6,457 bases of DNA from contig JARKQP010000704.1 of the NCBI GenBank assembly GCA_029974875.1, positions 1 through 6,457 on the forward strand, written 5' to 3'. The notes under the pieces are model-generated. The model saw nothing but the letters and a program-made list of their open reading frames with translations, was not told where the DNA came from and searched no databases. The translations under genes were made by a program, and so were the position numbers. Positions within the stretch are counted from its first letter, which is position 1; every line of letters begins with the position of its first letter. Below, in pieces: positions 6,327 to 6,457 of the stretch. This DNA is from Mobilitalea sp. GTDB lineage: Bacteria > Bacillota_A > Clostridia > Lachnospirales > Lachnospiraceae.

Positions 6327-6457
6327 TTACTGATCCATATGCTTTGGAAAGCTACATTGCTCCGGGTGATTACGGTACGCAGTGGGTGTGATGCCTGTAA
6401 TCTTTTTAAATACCTTCGCAAAGTAGAAATAGTCGCGGTAACCGACCTGTGAAGCAA
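6327..6457 (-). CDS. AraC-family transcriptional regulator, C-terminal fragment (cut by window edge)
   Basis: Only the last 42 residues and the TAA at 6327-6329 are inside the window; the gene continues past 6457. The fragment contains the AraC/XylS second-HTH signature: VGYRDYFYFAKVFKK followed by TGITPTAYR, the most conserved part of the family. It then has a short tail ending HMDQ. AraC proteins bind DNA as activators of sugar-use genes. In Clostridia and Paenibacillus, the AraC-type regulator next to a CUT1 binding protein is often a YesN-like response regulator, but the N-terminal receiver or sugar-binding domain is not visible here, so that is unproven. The gene ends 60 bases before the binding-protein ATG, on the same strand and with no terminator between, so it is a likely local regulator, possibly co-transcribed. 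A longer open frame overlapping here in another register has no recognisable protein and is not the gene. Confidence 0.88.
   Translation of the reverse strand, partial: ASQVGYRDYFYFAKVFKKITGITPTAYRNHPEQCSFPKHMDQ

Noticed and set aside
6269..6457. Minus-strand open frame of 62 codons at the right edge
   Set aside because: Its protein has no family features, and the overlapping register encodes a clear AraC signature ending at 6327.

Overview
The window looks like a piece of a Clostridia chromosome, most likely a gut Lachnospiraceae relative. This is inferred from protein style, strong AGGAGG-type ribosome binding sites, a lipoprotein sugar-binding protein next to an AraC-type regulator, and mid-range GC; no taxonomic marker gene is present. 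All five supported genes lie on the minus strand, so the layout reads right to left in the direction of transcription.

Right part (about 6457 to 1448): a carbohydrate-use cluster. It starts with the last 42 residues of an AraC-family regulator cut by the window edge (6327-6457). Next come a CUT1-type ABC transporter solute-binding lipoprotein (4638-6266), a SASA/SGNH-type carbohydrate acetylesterase (2960-4372) and a GH29 alpha-L-fucosidase (1448-2884). Neither enzyme has a signal peptide. The simplest reading is that a fucosylated, O-acetylated oligosaccharide is captured outside the cell, imported, then de-acetylated and de-fucosylated in the cytoplasm. The permease genes are not in this window. 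The 265-bp gap between the binding-protein and esterase genes holds the most striking structure here: a 123-bp nested inverted repeat (4456-4578) with perfect 25-bp outer arms and a 13-bp inner hairpin.

Left part (1 to 1447): a separate transcription unit with visibly higher GC. It encodes a 397-residue regulator (98-1291) with DNA-binding folds at both ends: an excisionase/MerR-like N-terminus and a LuxR-like C-terminus. It has its own sigma-A-type promoter overlapping a 23-bp palindrome (1340-1362). It ends at two hairpins (62-87 and 3-49), the second a good bidirectional terminator. Whether it controls the fucosidase cluster cannot be told from sequence; the composition change suggests a different origin.

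No rRNA, tRNA, CRISPR array, transposase or phage gene was seen.
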